64,000 bases of DNA, taken from assembly GCF_900177245.1 (NCBI RefSeq), contig NZ_FXBM01000004.1, positions 186,001 through 250,000 on the forward strand, in the 5' to 3' direction. Below, in pieces: positions 33,215-41,070 of this stretch (positions are counted from its first letter, which is position 1; every line of letters begins with the position of its first letter). Under the pieces are notes generated by a model that was given only the letters and a program-made list of their open reading frames with translations, searched no databases and was not told the origin of the DNA. Both the position numbers and the translations under genes were made by a program. Source of the stretch: Rathayibacter oskolensis. Its GTDB lineage: Bacteria > Actinomycetota > Actinomycetes > Actinomycetales > Microbacteriaceae.

Positions 33215-34112
33215 GGATGCCGGTACCTCGACCAGTGCGCTGCGGCTGCTCGCCGACCCGACCCGGGCGCGGATCGCGTCGATGATCCTCGGCAGCGCGG
33301 ACGGTCGGCAGCTCGTCGGGAAGATGGCCGCCGCCCTCGAGCTGCGCCAGCCCACTGTCAGTCATCACGTCCGCGTGCTCGTGGCGGAGGGGCTCCTCGC
33401 GCGTGAGCCGCAGGGTCGGAACGTCTGGTACTCGATCGTGCCCGAGCAGCTGGACCGCGTGTCCGAGTACCTCCGCGACTCCCCGGTGCCGACTCGCGTC
33501 GGGGGCGACGTCCTCGAGCGGATCATCGCCGACCTGGCCATCCGCTTCGCCGGCACCTTCTCACGCGAGACCATCGAGCGGTACGTCCGCGAGAGCCATG
33601 AGCTGCTCGTCGATCGCGGACACGTGACCCGGCACCTCACCTCGCTGACCTCCCGGTTCGCGACCGACCGCCTCACCGCCCTCGACACGTCCGCCGCGGG
33701 ACGTTCAGGCGTCCCGGAGGTGCTCTTCGTCTGCGTGCAGAACGCCGGGCGATCTCAGCTCGCCGCGGCGATCCTCCGCCACCTCGCCGGCGACCGGGTG
33801 CGGGTGCGCACCGCCGGTTCGAAGCCCGCCGACGCGGTCCGGTCGGTGATCGTGACGGCTCTCGACGAGATCGGCGTGCCGATCGGAGGCGAGTACCCCA
33901 AGCCGCTCACGGACGAGGTCGTCCGCGCGTCCGACGTCGTGATCACGATGGGGTGCGGGGATGCCTGCCCGATCTACCCCGGTCGCAGCTACCTCGACTG
34001 GGATCTCGAGGATCCCGTCGGGCTGCCGCTCGCGCAGGTGCGCGCGATCCGCGACGACATCGACGGCCGGGTCCGCGCGCTCCTCGCTTCTCTCGAGGCG
34101 AGTGCCGCCTGA
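33213..34112 (+). CDS. ArsR regulator fused to an arsenate reductase (ArsR-ArsC)
   Basis: A 299-residue fusion. Residues ~1-88 form an ArsR winged helix (ALRLLADPTRARIASMIL, then LRQPTVSHHVRVLVAEGLL). Residues ~100-155 form a helical bundle (IADLAIRFAGTFSRETIERY) that also precedes ArsC in the gene at 34600. Residues ~165-295 are an LMW-phosphatase ArsC with catalytic FVCVQNAGRSQ and resolving pair [11 protein letters not shown]. The ArsR part contains no cysteine, so it lacks the usual arsenite site; sensing might be done by the ArsC cysteines. The ATG overlaps the operator and is probably a leaderless start. ArsRC fusions are known from a few bacteria. Confidence 0.9.
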   Translation: MDAGTSTSALRLLADPTRARIASMILGSADGRQLVGKMAAALELRQPTVSHHVRVLVAEGLLAREPQGRNVWYSIVPEQLDRVSEYLRDSPVPTRVGGDVLERIIADLAIRFAGTFSRETIERYVRESHELLVDRGHVTRHLTSLTSRFATDRLTALDTSAAGRSGVPEVLFVCVQNAGRSQLAAAILRHLAGDRVRVRTAGSKPADAVRSVIVTALDEIGVPIGGEYPKPLTDEVVRASDVVITMGCGDACPIYPGRSYLDWDLEDPVGLPLAQVRAIRDDIDGRVRALLASLEASAA

Positions 34113-34139
34113 TTCGCGAGGACACCCCTGGCGCTATCA

Positions 34140-34155
34140 ATAGATGTGCGTCTAT
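34140..34155 (+). promoter_or_regulatory. ArsR operator upstream of the second arsC
   Basis: ATAGA-N6-TCTAT, identical in its defined bases to the site at 33199, 28 bp before the ATG at 34184. The downstream genes use a normal AGGAAGGA ribosome site. Confidence 0.75.
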
Positions 34156-34183
34156 GGTTTGAGTGTTCGAGGAAGGAACACTC

Positions 34184-34594
34184 ATGACCGAGAAGCCCAC
34201 CGTCCTGTTCGTCTGCATCCACAACGCGGGCCGCTCGCAGATGGCCGCCGGCTACCTGCGCGAGCTCTCCGGAGGCGCCGTCGAGGTGCTCTCCGGCGGT
34301 TCCGAGCCGGGCGACCAGATCAACCCGATGGCCGTCGCGGCGATGGCGGAGGAGGGCATCGACATCTCGCAGGCCGTCCCGACGCTGATGACGACCGAGC
34401 AGGTCCGCGAATCCGACGTGGTCATCACGATGGGCTGCGGCGACGTCTGCCCGATCTTCCCCGGCAAGCGCTACGAGGACTGGGAGCTCACCGACCCGAA
34501 GGGCAAGTCGCTGGACGAGGTCCGCCCGATCCGTGACGACATCAAGGCGCGCGTCGAGGCCCTGCTCGCCGAGCTGCTGCCTGCGAAGGTCTGA
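34184..34594 (+). CDS. arsC: Arsenate reductase ArsC, thioredoxin-coupled type
   Basis: A 136-residue stand-alone enzyme that reduces arsenate to arsenite. The phosphatase-like loop is [11 protein letters not shown] near residue 11 and the resolving cysteines are in [17 protein letters not shown]. The C-terminal [17 protein letters not shown] is typical of actinobacterial ArsC. AGGAAGGA stands before the ATG at 34184. It is the first gene of an operon with a second ArsC and thioredoxin reductase, which would regenerate it. The ArsR-type site at 34140 lies just upstream. Confidence 0.95.
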   Translation: MTEKPTVLFVCIHNAGRSQMAAGYLRELSGGAVEVLSGGSEPGDQINPMAVAAMAEEGIDISQAVPTLMTTEQVRESDVVITMGCGDVCPIFPGKRYEDWELTDPKGKSLDEVRPIRDDIKARVEALLAELLPAKV

Positions 34595-34599
34595 CGACC

Positions 34600-35271
34600 G
34601 TGTCCGATCTCAGCACCCGCCGCGCTCTGCCCGGCCTCGTCTATCCGGAGGCGTACCTCCTGCGTCTCGCCGACGATCTCAGCGAGAAGTTCCACGGGAT
34701 CTTCGCGATCGAGACCGTCGAGCGGTACGTGCTCGAGTCGTACACCGGGCTTCTGCGCACCTCGAAGGTGAAGGCGCATCTCGCCAACCAGACCGTCCGC
34801 TTCGCGACCGACCGCCTCACCGCCCTCGCGCAGGCGAAGGGCGCCTACGCGCACGACGTGCCGGAGGTGCTGTTCATCTGCGAGCAGAACGCCGGCCGCT
34901 CGCAGATGGCCGCCGTCATCACCGCCTCCCTCGCCGGTGGCCGCGTGCATGTCCGCTCCGCAGGCTCCATGCCTGCCGCGGAGCTGAACCCGTCCGTGGT
35001 GGAGGCGATCACCGAGCTGGGTCTCGATGTCGCCGAGGCGTTCCCCAAGCCGCTCACCGACGACGTCGTGCAGGCCGCCGACATCGTCGTCACGATGGGC
35101 TGCGGCGACGCGTGCCCGATCTACCCTGGCAAGACGTACCAGGACTGGGAGCTCACCGACCCGGCGGGCCTTCCGCTCGAGGACGTCCGCGTCATCCGCG
35201 ATCAGATCACCACCAAGGTCGAGGCGATGCTCACGACCCTCGGCGTGACCCCCACAGGAGTCCCTTCATGA
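34600..35271 (+). CDS. arsC: Arsenate reductase ArsC with N-terminal three-helix bundle
   Basis: A 223-residue protein. Residues ~1-85 form the helical bundle ([20 protein letters not shown], then FATDRLTAL) common in front of actinobacterial ArsC, and the rest is the reductase with [11 protein letters not shown] near residue 93 and [17 protein letters not shown]. It closely resembles the non-ArsR part of the fusion at 33213, so one probably arose from the other by loss or gain of the ArsR domain. The GTG start is five bases after the previous arsC, and its stop overlaps the trxB start. Confidence 0.93.
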   Translation: MSDLSTRRALPGLVYPEAYLLRLADDLSEKFHGIFAIETVERYVLESYTGLLRTSKVKAHLANQTVRFATDRLTALAQAKGAYAHDVPEVLFICEQNAGRSQMAAVITASLAGGRVHVRSAGSMPAAELNPSVVEAITELGLDVAEAFPKPLTDDVVQAADIVVTMGCGDACPIYPGKTYQDWELTDPAGLPLEDVRVIRDQITTKVEAMLTTLGVTPTGVPS

Positions 35272-36254
35272 GCAGCATCGAGAACGTCGTCGTCGTCGGA
35301 TCCGGCCCCGCCGGCTACACCGCCGCCATCTACCTCGCCCGCGCGGGCCTGAACCCGATCGTGCTCACCAGCGCCGTCGAGGCCGGCGGCGCCCTGGTCA
35401 ACACCACCGAGGTCGAGAACTTCCCCGGCTTTCCCACCGGGATCATGGGCCCGGACCTGATGGAGAACATGCGCGCCCAGGCCGAACGCTTCGGCGCCCG
35501 CATCATCTACGACGACGCGACCGCCCTCGAGCTCACCGGCCCCGTCAAGACGATCACCACCGGCTACGGCGACATCTACCAGGCGCACACCGTGGTCCTG
35601 GCGATGGGCTCCGCCTACCGCAAGCTCGGCATCCCGGGCGAGCAGCACCTCACCGGACACGGAGTGTCCTGGTGCGCGACCTGCGACGGTTTCTTCTTCA
35701 AGGGGCAGGACATCGCGGTCGTCGGCGGCGGTGACTCCGCCCTCGAGGAGGCGATGTTCCTCACCCGCTTCGCCGCCTCCGTCACCCTCATCCACCGCCG
35801 CGACTTCCTCCGCGCGTCCAAGATCATGCAGGACCGCGCCCTGGCCGACCCGAAGATCCGCGTGCTCTGGAACACCGAAGTCACCGAAGCGCTCGGCGAC
35901 GAGAAGCTCACCGGCCTGCGGCTGCGCGACACGGTCACCGGTGCGGAGTCGGAGCTGGCAGCCACGGGACTGTTCATCGCGATCGGCTACGACCCCCGCT
36001 CCGAGCTGGTCCTCGGGCAGGTCGACGTCGACGCCGACGACTACGTCCTCGTCGACTCACCCACCACCGCGACGAACCTCCCCGGAGTGTTCGCCGCCGG
36101 AGACCTCGTCGATCACCGCTACCGCCAGGCCATCACCGCGGCCGGCACCGGCTGCGCCGCCGCCGCGGACGCCGAGCACTACCTCGCCGCGCAGGGCTCC
36201 GCCATTTACGCGCAGCAGGAGACTGCCGAACTCGACGACGCCCTCACCGTCTGA
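35268..36254 (+). CDS. trxB: Thioredoxin-disulfide reductase
   Basis: A 328-residue FAD/NADPH enzyme of the low-molecular-weight thioredoxin reductase type. The FAD motif is [20 protein letters not shown], the redox-active CATC is in [11 protein letters not shown] (~residues 136-146), and the NADPH motif is [15 protein letters not shown]. The C-terminal FAD motif is [16 protein letters not shown]. It overlaps the upstream arsC by four bases, so it is made with two thioredoxin-dependent arsenate reductases and would supply their electrons through thioredoxin. No thioredoxin gene lies in the window. It may be a second copy beside a housekeeping trxB elsewhere. Confidence 0.95.
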   Translation: MSSIENVVVVGSGPAGYTAAIYLARAGLNPIVLTSAVEAGGALVNTTEVENFPGFPTGIMGPDLMENMRAQAERFGARIIYDDATALELTGPVKTITTGYGDIYQAHTVVLAMGSAYRKLGIPGEQHLTGHGVSWCATCDGFFFKGQDIAVVGGGDSALEEAMFLTRFAASVTLIHRRDFLRASKIMQDRALADPKIRVLWNTEVTEALGDEKLTGLRLRDTVTGAESELAATGLFIAIGYDPRSELVLGQVDVDADDYVLVDSPTTATNLPGVFAAGDLVDHRYRQAITAAGTGCAAAADAEHYLAAQGSAIYAQQETAELDDALTV

Positions 36255-36260
36255 CCCACG

Positions 36261-36295
36261 CTCTTCCGCTCGCCACCCCGGCGGGCGGAGAAGAG
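36261..36295. terminator. Hairpin between trxB and the convergent arsR
   Basis: CTCTTCCGCTCGCC can pair with GGCGGGCGGAGAAGAG across a short CACCCC-like loop with a small bulge. Its place between convergent genes suits a bidirectional terminator. Confidence 0.5.
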
Positions 36296-36296
36296 G

Positions 36297-36635
36297 TCAG
36301 AGGTCTGCGAGCAGTCCCGCGAGGGCTCCCAGGGCGCCGGGAACGAGCGAGAAGTACGCCCACGGCCCGCGCTTCTCGCGCTGGAGGATCCCCGCGTCGA
36401 CCAGCACCTTCAGGTGATGGGACACGGTCGGCTGGCTCAGCCCGACCGGCTCGGTGAAGTCGCACACGCACACCTCGCCGCTCGCGCTGGCCGCGACGAT
36501 CGACACCAGTCGCAGTCGAGCGGGATCCGCCACCGCCTTCAAGGACCGCGCGAGAGCATGCGCGCTCTCGGCGCTCAGCGGCTCCCGTGCCGAGGGCGCA
36601 CCCACGGAGGGGGCCGGCAGTTCGACGACGGGCAT
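36297..36635 (-). CDS. arsR: ArsR-family arsenic-responsive repressor
   Basis: A 112-residue winged-helix repressor. The classical As(III)-binding site is visible as EVCVCDF (residues ~55-61), directly before the recognition helix LSQPTVSHHLKVLVDAG. On arsenite binding, family members leave DNA. The ATG at 36635 is chosen for family length; an upstream in-frame ATG at 36767 would overlap the divergent gene. It is the only protein in the island with a CVC sensor, so it may be the master regulator of all four ATnGA-N6-TCnAT sites, one of which lies at its own promoter. Confidence 0.92.
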   Translation of the reverse strand: MPVVELPAPSVGAPSAREPLSAESAHALARSLKAVADPARLRLVSIVAASASGEVCVCDFTEPVGLSQPTVSHHLKVLVDAGILQREKRGPWAYFSLVPGALGALAGLLADL

Positions 36636-36655
36636 GTCGACAGCCTGCCATACCC

Positions 36656-36671
36656 ATTGACAACCGTCGAT
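36656..36671. promoter_or_regulatory. ArsR-type operator between arsR and the ArsO-like gene
   Basis: ATTGA-N6-TCGAT, an imperfect match to the ATAGA-N6-TCTAT sites of the island with the same 16-bp layout. It lies 21 bp before arsR and 57 bp before the divergent flavoprotein gene. Confidence 0.5.
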
Positions 36672-36727
36672 GTCCTCCCGCAGACTCACGGCATCGACGT
36701 CGGTCGATATCGGAAGGAGTGCACGCC

Positions 36728-38044
36728 ATGACTCTGACGCTCTCCGTCCCGCCCCGCGCGGATGCACCCCGCCTCGCCGGGCTGCCCGTCGCCGTCATCG
36801 GCGCCGGACCCGTCGGCCTGGCCGCCGCCGCACAGCTGCTCGAGCGCGGGCTCGACGTCATCGTCTACGAGGCGGGCGAGAGCGCCGGAGCCGCGGTGCA
36901 GCAGTGGGGCCACACCCGCCTCTTCTCCCCGTGGGAGTACCTCGTCGACGCCGCTGCCGCGCGCCTGCTCGACCGGGCCGGCTGGGAGGCGCCCGCGGCC
37001 GAGGAGCTGCCGACCGGGAACGAGCTCGTAAGCGACTACCTGGCACCTCTCGCGACGACGCCGGTGCTCGCACCGCTCATCCGCTACGGCTCGCGTGTCC
37101 TCGCCGTCACCCGCGAGGGCATGGACCGCACCCGCTCCGCCGGCCGCGCCTCCACTCCCTTCCTCCTGCGCGTCCAGACCTCCGACGGTGTCACCGACGT
37201 CACCGCCCGCGCGGTCGTCGACACGTCCGGCACCTACTCGAGCCCGAACTCCCTCGCCTCCAGCGGCCTCGATCCGATCGGCGCAGCCGACGTCGCCGAG
37301 CACATCAGTCACGCCCTCCCCGACGTCCTCGGCACGGACCGCGACCGCTTCGTCGGGAAGCGGGTTCTCGTCGTCGGCGCTGGTCACTCCGCGGCGAACA
37401 CGCTCATCAAGCTCGCCCGCCTCGCCCGCGAAGAGCCCGGCACGAGCGTCACCTGGGCGATCCGCGGCACCAGCCCGCTGCGGGTCTACGGGTCCGGCGA
37501 CGACGAGCTCGAAGAGCGCGGCAAGCTCGGGGGCGTCGTCCACGACCTCGTCCGCGAGGGCGCGATCACTCTTGTCGACCGCTTCGAGATCGATCACCTC
37601 GAGCCCGCGGGCGACGGCGTCCTCGTCACCGGCCGCCGCCGGAAGGAGCGCGCCTCGATCGACGCCGACGTCGTGGTGAACGCGACCGGCTTCCGGCCCG
37701 ACCTCGACATGCTGCGCGAGATCCGGCTCTCCCTCGACGAGATCGTCGAGGCGCCCCGCGCGCTCGCGACGCTGATCGACCCGAACCTGCACTCCTGCGG
37801 CACCGTCGAACCGCACGGCGTCGCCGAGCTGGCGCACCCCGAGCCGGACTTCTTCATCGCCGGCATGAAGTCCTACGGCCGCGCCCCCACCTTCCTCCTG
37901 GTCACCGGCTACGAGCAGGTCCGCTCCATCGCCGACGAACTCGCCGGCAACCACGCGGCCGCGCGTCTCGTGCAGCTCGTCCTCCCCGAGACCGGCGTCT
38001 GCTCCACAGGCACCGGCACGGCAGGAGGCAGCTGCTGCGCATGA
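36728..38044 (+). CDS. ArsO-like FAD/NAD(P)-binding monooxygenase-type flavoprotein
   Basis: A 438-residue flavoprotein. The N-terminal FAD fingerprint is VAVIGAGPVGLAAAAQLLE and the NADPH motif is VLVVGAGHSAANTLIKLARL (~residues 218-237); NATGFRPDLDM is the typical flavin-monooxygenase ATG-containing strand. A C-terminal tail rich in Cys and Gly (VCSTGTGTAGGSCCA) could bind metal or metalloid. Related ArsO proteins occur in bacterial and actinobacterial ars operons, but their reaction is not settled. AAGGAG precedes the ATG. It is divergent from arsR and followed, with an ATGA overlap, by an arsN remnant. Confidence 0.85.
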   Translation: MTLTLSVPPRADAPRLAGLPVAVIGAGPVGLAAAAQLLERGLDVIVYEAGESAGAAVQQWGHTRLFSPWEYLVDAAAARLLDRAGWEAPAAEELPTGNELVSDYLAPLATTPVLAPLIRYGSRVLAVTREGMDRTRSAGRASTPFLLRVQTSDGVTDVTARAVVDTSGTYSSPNSLASSGLDPIGAADVAEHISHALPDVLGTDRDRFVGKRVLVVGAGHSAANTLIKLARLAREEPGTSVTWAIRGTSPLRVYGSGDDELEERGKLGGVVHDLVREGAITLVDRFEIDHLEPAGDGVLVTGRRRKERASIDADVVVNATGFRPDLDMLREIRLSLDEIVEAPRALATLIDPNLHSCGTVEPHGVAELAHPEPDFFIAGMKSYGRAPTFLLVTGYEQVRSIADELAGNHAAARLVQLVLPETGVCSTGTGTAGGSCCA

Positions 38045-38250
38045 CCGGGGAGTCGTCGAGCACTCGCTCTGCCGCGGGCCTGTGGACGATCCAGTCGAGC
38101 GTCTTCCCCGAGAACACCGCCAGTCTCGCCCTCCACGACCGCGCCGGGTTCCGCCGCGTCGGCACTCGCGAGCGCATCGCCCTGATGACCTACGGACCTC
38201 GGGAAGGCACCTGGCGCGACACGGTCCTCCTCGAGCGCCGCCGACCCTGA
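38041..38250 (+). pseudogene. C-terminal remnant of an ArsN-like GNAT acetyltransferase
   Basis: A 69-codon frame whose ATG overlaps the stop of the ArsO-like gene. From about residue 13 it reads like the last third of ArsN, the acetyltransferase that confers resistance to the organoarsenical arsinothricin and relatives: TIQSSVFPENTASLALHDRA, then GFRRVGTRERIALM and WRDTVLLERR. The acetyl-CoA loop (motif A, R/QxxGxG/A) and the N-terminal half are absent, so it cannot be a normal acetyltransferase. A deletion between the flavoprotein gene and arsN probably joined them, leaving the first ~12 residues as new sequence. Confidence 0.75.
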
Positions 38251-38260
38251 TCCTCCCGTC

Positions 38261-38292
38261 GCCTCCTTCGAGACGCGGCGCTCGGAGGAGGC
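38261..38292. terminator. Bidirectional terminator hairpin
   Basis: GCCTCCTTCGAG pairs along its full 12 bases with CTCGGAGGAGGC (one T-G wobble) across the loop ACGCGGCG, between the arsN remnant and the convergent MFS gene. Confidence 0.65.
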
Positions 38293-38295
38293 CGC

Positions 38296-39780
38296 TCAGA
38301 CCGTGGTGCGCTCGGTCTCGGACGGCGTGGGCTCCTCGGTGGCGCGGGAGTCGGTGAGGGACAGCGAGCCGACCGTCGCGATCACGCCGACGAGGACGGC
38401 GACGGCCAGGTAGACGACCCGCTCGCCCGCGAAGAAGGAGTGGACGAGGTCGGAGCTCCACGCGCCGGTCGGAAGGCTCTTCGTGACCAGGGCGGCGATG
38501 AGGGTGCCGACGACGGCCGTGCCGAGGCTGGTGCCGAGCTCCTGGGAGGTGTCGTTGAGGGCGGCGCCGATCGAGGTCCGGTTCTCGTCCATCGCCTCGA
38601 CGAGAGCGACCGCGCAGATGGTCATGATCGTCCGCAGACCGATCGTGAGCAGCACCATCATGGCGGCGATCGCGAGGTAGCCCTGATCCACCGCCCAGGC
38701 CATGCCGAGCAGTGCGCCCACCAGCAGCGCGGTGCCGACGAGGCAGGCCAGGCGGTGGCCGAGGCGGGCGGCGAGCTGCTCGGCGATCGGGGTCGCGGCG
38801 ATCATCGTGACGATGACGGGCAGGTTCGCGAGGCCGGCCTGCATCGGGCTCCAGCCGTAGGCGTACTGGAAGTGCAGGATCAGACCGAACAGGACGCTGG
38901 CGAAGGCGACCGAGGCCGCGAGCTGCGTGAGCGCCGCGCCTCGCACGGGTCCGGTGCGGAAGATCGCGAGGTCGATCATGGGCGAGGCTGCGCGACGCTC
39001 CCGGAGGATGAACCCGACGACCGCGGCGACGGTGCCGGCAGCGCAGGCGAGCGTGACGAGCGAGAGCCAGCCGTCCTGCACGCCGCTGGTGAGGGTGTAG
39101 CAGCCGAGCCCGATCGCGGCGACGGTGAGGGCGGCGCCGGGCAGGTCGAGCCGCTCGGAGGTCAGGTCGGCGCGCCGGTCGGCCTGCACGCCGACCCGGA
39201 CGCCGATCCAGGCGATCAGGGCGATGGGGGCGTTGGCGAGCAGGAGCCACTGCCAGCTGAACTGGCTGAGGACGCTCCCGCCCAGGATCGGACCGAGGAC
39301 GAACCCGGACATGCCGACGATCATCACGATCGTGATCGAGCGCATCCGGAGCTTCTCGTCGTCGAAGAGGCGGAAGATCAGCGACATCGTGACGGGGGCC
39401 ATGGCCGCCGCGGCGAATCCGAGCGCTGCGCGCAGGGCGATGAGCTGGCCGATGTCGGTGACGAGGACGACGGCGAGGCTGATCAGACCGAACGCCGCGA
39501 GGCCGGTGAGCAGGACGCGGCGTCGGCCGAACCGGTCGGCGGCCGACCCGGCGGTGAGCAGCAGTCCGCCGAAGGTGAGGGAGTAGGCGCCCGTCACCCA
39601 CTGCAGTCCCGCCGTCCCGCTGTCGAGCGAGCGGCCGATCGTCGGCAGGGCGATCGAGAGCAGCGTGTTGTCGACCATCTCGACGAAGAAGGCCAGGCAG
39701 AGGGCGGCCAGCGGGAGCGCTGCGGCGCGTAGCGAGGTGTAGGCCGGGGGCTTGGTGGAGCTGATCGTGAGTGCGCTCAT
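38296..39780 (-). CDS. MFS drug transporter, DHA2 (14-helix) family
   Basis: A 494-residue exporter. The first helix shows FFVEMVDNTLLSIALPTIGR, a DHA2 hallmark, followed by WVTGAYSLTFGGLLLTAGSA and the GRRR loop. The C-terminal region has GAALNDTSQELGTSLGTAVV, typical motif C-like sequence of the family. The ATG at 39780 follows AGGAGGT. It is divergent from a TetR gene with several matched half-sites between them, a standard regulator/efflux pair. Drug or solvent export is expected; the substrate is not known. Confidence 0.92.
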   Translation of the reverse strand: MSALTISSTKPPAYTSLRAAALPLAALCLAFFVEMVDNTLLSIALPTIGRSLDSGTAGLQWVTGAYSLTFGGLLLTAGSAADRFGRRRVLLTGLAAFGLISLAVVLVTDIGQLIALRAALGFAAAAMAPVTMSLIFRLFDDEKLRMRSITIVMIVGMSGFVLGPILGGSVLSQFSWQWLLLANAPIALIAWIGVRVGVQADRRADLTSERLDLPGAALTVAAIGLGCYTLTSGVQDGWLSLVTLACAAGTVAAVVGFILRERRAASPMIDLAIFRTGPVRGAALTQLAASVAFASVLFGLILHFQYAYGWSPMQAGLANLPVIVTMIAATPIAEQLAARLGHRLACLVGTALLVGALLGMAWAVDQGYLAIAAMMVLLTIGLRTIMTICAVALVEAMDENRTSIGAALNDTSQELGTSLGTAVVGTLIAALVTKSLPTGAWSSDLVHSFFAGERVVYLAVAVLVGVIATVGSLSLTDSRATEEPTPSETERTTV

Positions 39781-39791
39781 CGCGGACCTCC

Positions 39792-39848
39792 TATCGAACG
39801 CCGTACGACTATCGGACGACGTTCGATAACATAGAACCACGTTCGATA
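39792..39848. promoter_or_regulatory. TetR operator cluster of the MFS/TetR promoter
   Basis: The half-site TATCGAACG or its complement CGTTCGATA occurs at 39792-39800, 39820-39828 and 39840-39848. A one-mismatch copy TATCGGACG at 39810-39818 forms a 9-1-9 palindrome with 39820-39828. The two CGTTCGATAACAT copies are direct repeats 20 bp apart. Confidence 0.7.
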
Positions 39849-39859
39849 ACATGCAAGAC

Positions 39860-40615
39860 ATGGCTGCAGATCGATCGAAGGAGACCGGGCGCGCCGGTGC
39901 ACCGCCCGCTCGCGCCCGGGGCCGTCAGCGGGCGTCGCACTCGCTCGACACGGTGCTGGGGGAGGCCATCGCGATCCTCGACGAGTCCGGGGAGCCGGCG
40001 CTGACCTTCCGGGCGCTGGCTGCACGCCTCGGCGGCGGCGTCGCGAGCATCTACTGGTACGTCGGGAGCCGCGACGAGCTGCTCGACCGGGCGACCGAGG
40101 AGGTGATGGGCCGGGTCCTGGAGGAGAGCGAACCGCTCACTCACGGGCCCGACCCGATGGCCAACCTGCGTGCGCTCGCCCTCGCGCTGTTCGACGAGTT
40201 CGTCCGCCGGCCGTGGTTCGGCCAGTTCATGCTCCGCAACAACGGGCTGCAGCCCAACTCGATGGCGATGTACGAGCGGATCGGCCAGCAGCTCATGAGG
40301 CTGGATCTGACGCCGCGGCAGCGCTTCCACGCGGCGTCGTCGATCGTGAGCTACGTCGTCGGCGTCGCCATCGACCTGGCCCAGCCGCCGCCGCCCGAGT
40401 TCCTCGAGAGCGGGCTGGACAGGCTGGAGTTCCTGGCCGTGTTCGCCGACCGCTGGCGCGACCTCGACCCCGAGGCGTTCCCCTTCGCGCACCAGGTCGC
40501 CGACGAGATGGCCGTGCACGACGACCTCGACGTGTTCCGCTCCGGACTCGATCTGCTGCTGGACGGGCTGCGGCTGCAGGCCGGGCTCTGGCCCGCCTCG
40601 CGGCCGCCCGGCTAG
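39860..40615 (+). CDS. TetR-family regulator of the DHA2 transporter
   Basis: A 251-residue regulator. After a basic N-terminal extension (ARARGRQRASHSL) the helix-turn-helix reads EAIAILDESGEPALTFRALA, then RLGGGVASIYWYVGSRDELL (residues ~30-75); a TetR_C-type ligand domain follows. The ATG at 39860 lies seven bases after TAACAT (39847-39852), fitting a leaderless promoter overlapping the operators; an ATG three codons earlier is possible. Divergence from the MFS gene makes that gene its probable target. Confidence 0.88.
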   Translation: MAADRSKETGRAGAPPARARGRQRASHSLDTVLGEAIAILDESGEPALTFRALAARLGGGVASIYWYVGSRDELLDRATEEVMGRVLEESEPLTHGPDPMANLRALALALFDEFVRRPWFGQFMLRNNGLQPNSMAMYERIGQQLMRLDLTPRQRFHAASSIVSYVVGVAIDLAQPPPPEFLESGLDRLEFLAVFADRWRDLDPEAFPFAHQVADEMAVHDDLDVFRSGLDLLLDGLRLQAGLWPASRPPG

Positions 40616-41034
40616 TCGTCCGTCGGACGCCGCCGCTGCCGCTTGGTCGCCGAGCGCTGCTGCTTGGCTGCGAGATGCCGTCGTGCGGAGCCGCGCGTGG
40701 GCCGGGTGACGCGACGGGGCGCGGCGGGAGGGGCCAGTGCATCGCGCACCAGGTCGCCGAGCACCGCGAGGGCGATCTCACGATTGCGCAGCTGAGACCG
40801 CTGCTCCGACACCGTCACGGTGATCGTGCCCGACACCAGTCGCTGGGCGAGCCGCTCGAGGACGCGGGTGCGCTGCTCGTCGCTGAGCGTCGGCGACTCC
40901 GCGGCGTTCCAGGACAGCTGCACGCGGCTGTCGGAGGTGTTGACGTGCTGCCCGCCGGGACCGGAGGACCTCGAGAACTTCCACTGCAGCTCGGAGGCCG
41001 GAACGACCAGCCCCGAACCCACCTCGAGATCCAC
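40612..41034 (-). CDS. arfB: Ribosome-rescue peptidyl-tRNA hydrolase ArfB
   Basis: A 140-residue release-factor-like protein. The catalytic GGQ is at residues 27-29 in SSGPGGQHVN, in a domain equivalent to RF domain 3, and a long basic tail (RRHLAAKQQRSATKRQRRR) would reach into the empty mRNA channel of a stalled ribosome. It frees peptides from ribosomes stuck at the ends of broken messages. The length matches ArfB/YaeJ. Its last four bases overlap the convergent TetR gene. It belongs to core translation and has no link to its neighbours. Confidence 0.93.
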   Translation of the reverse strand: MDLEVGSGLVVPASELQWKFSRSSGPGGQHVNTSDSRVQLSWNAAESPTLSDEQRTRVLERLAQRLVSGTITVTVSEQRSQLRNREIALAVLGDLVRDALAPPAAPRRVTRPTRGSARRHLAAKQQRSATKRQRRRPTDD

Positions 41035-41070
41035 GCGACTAGAGTCGCACGCTCCACCCGGCGGAGGGTG

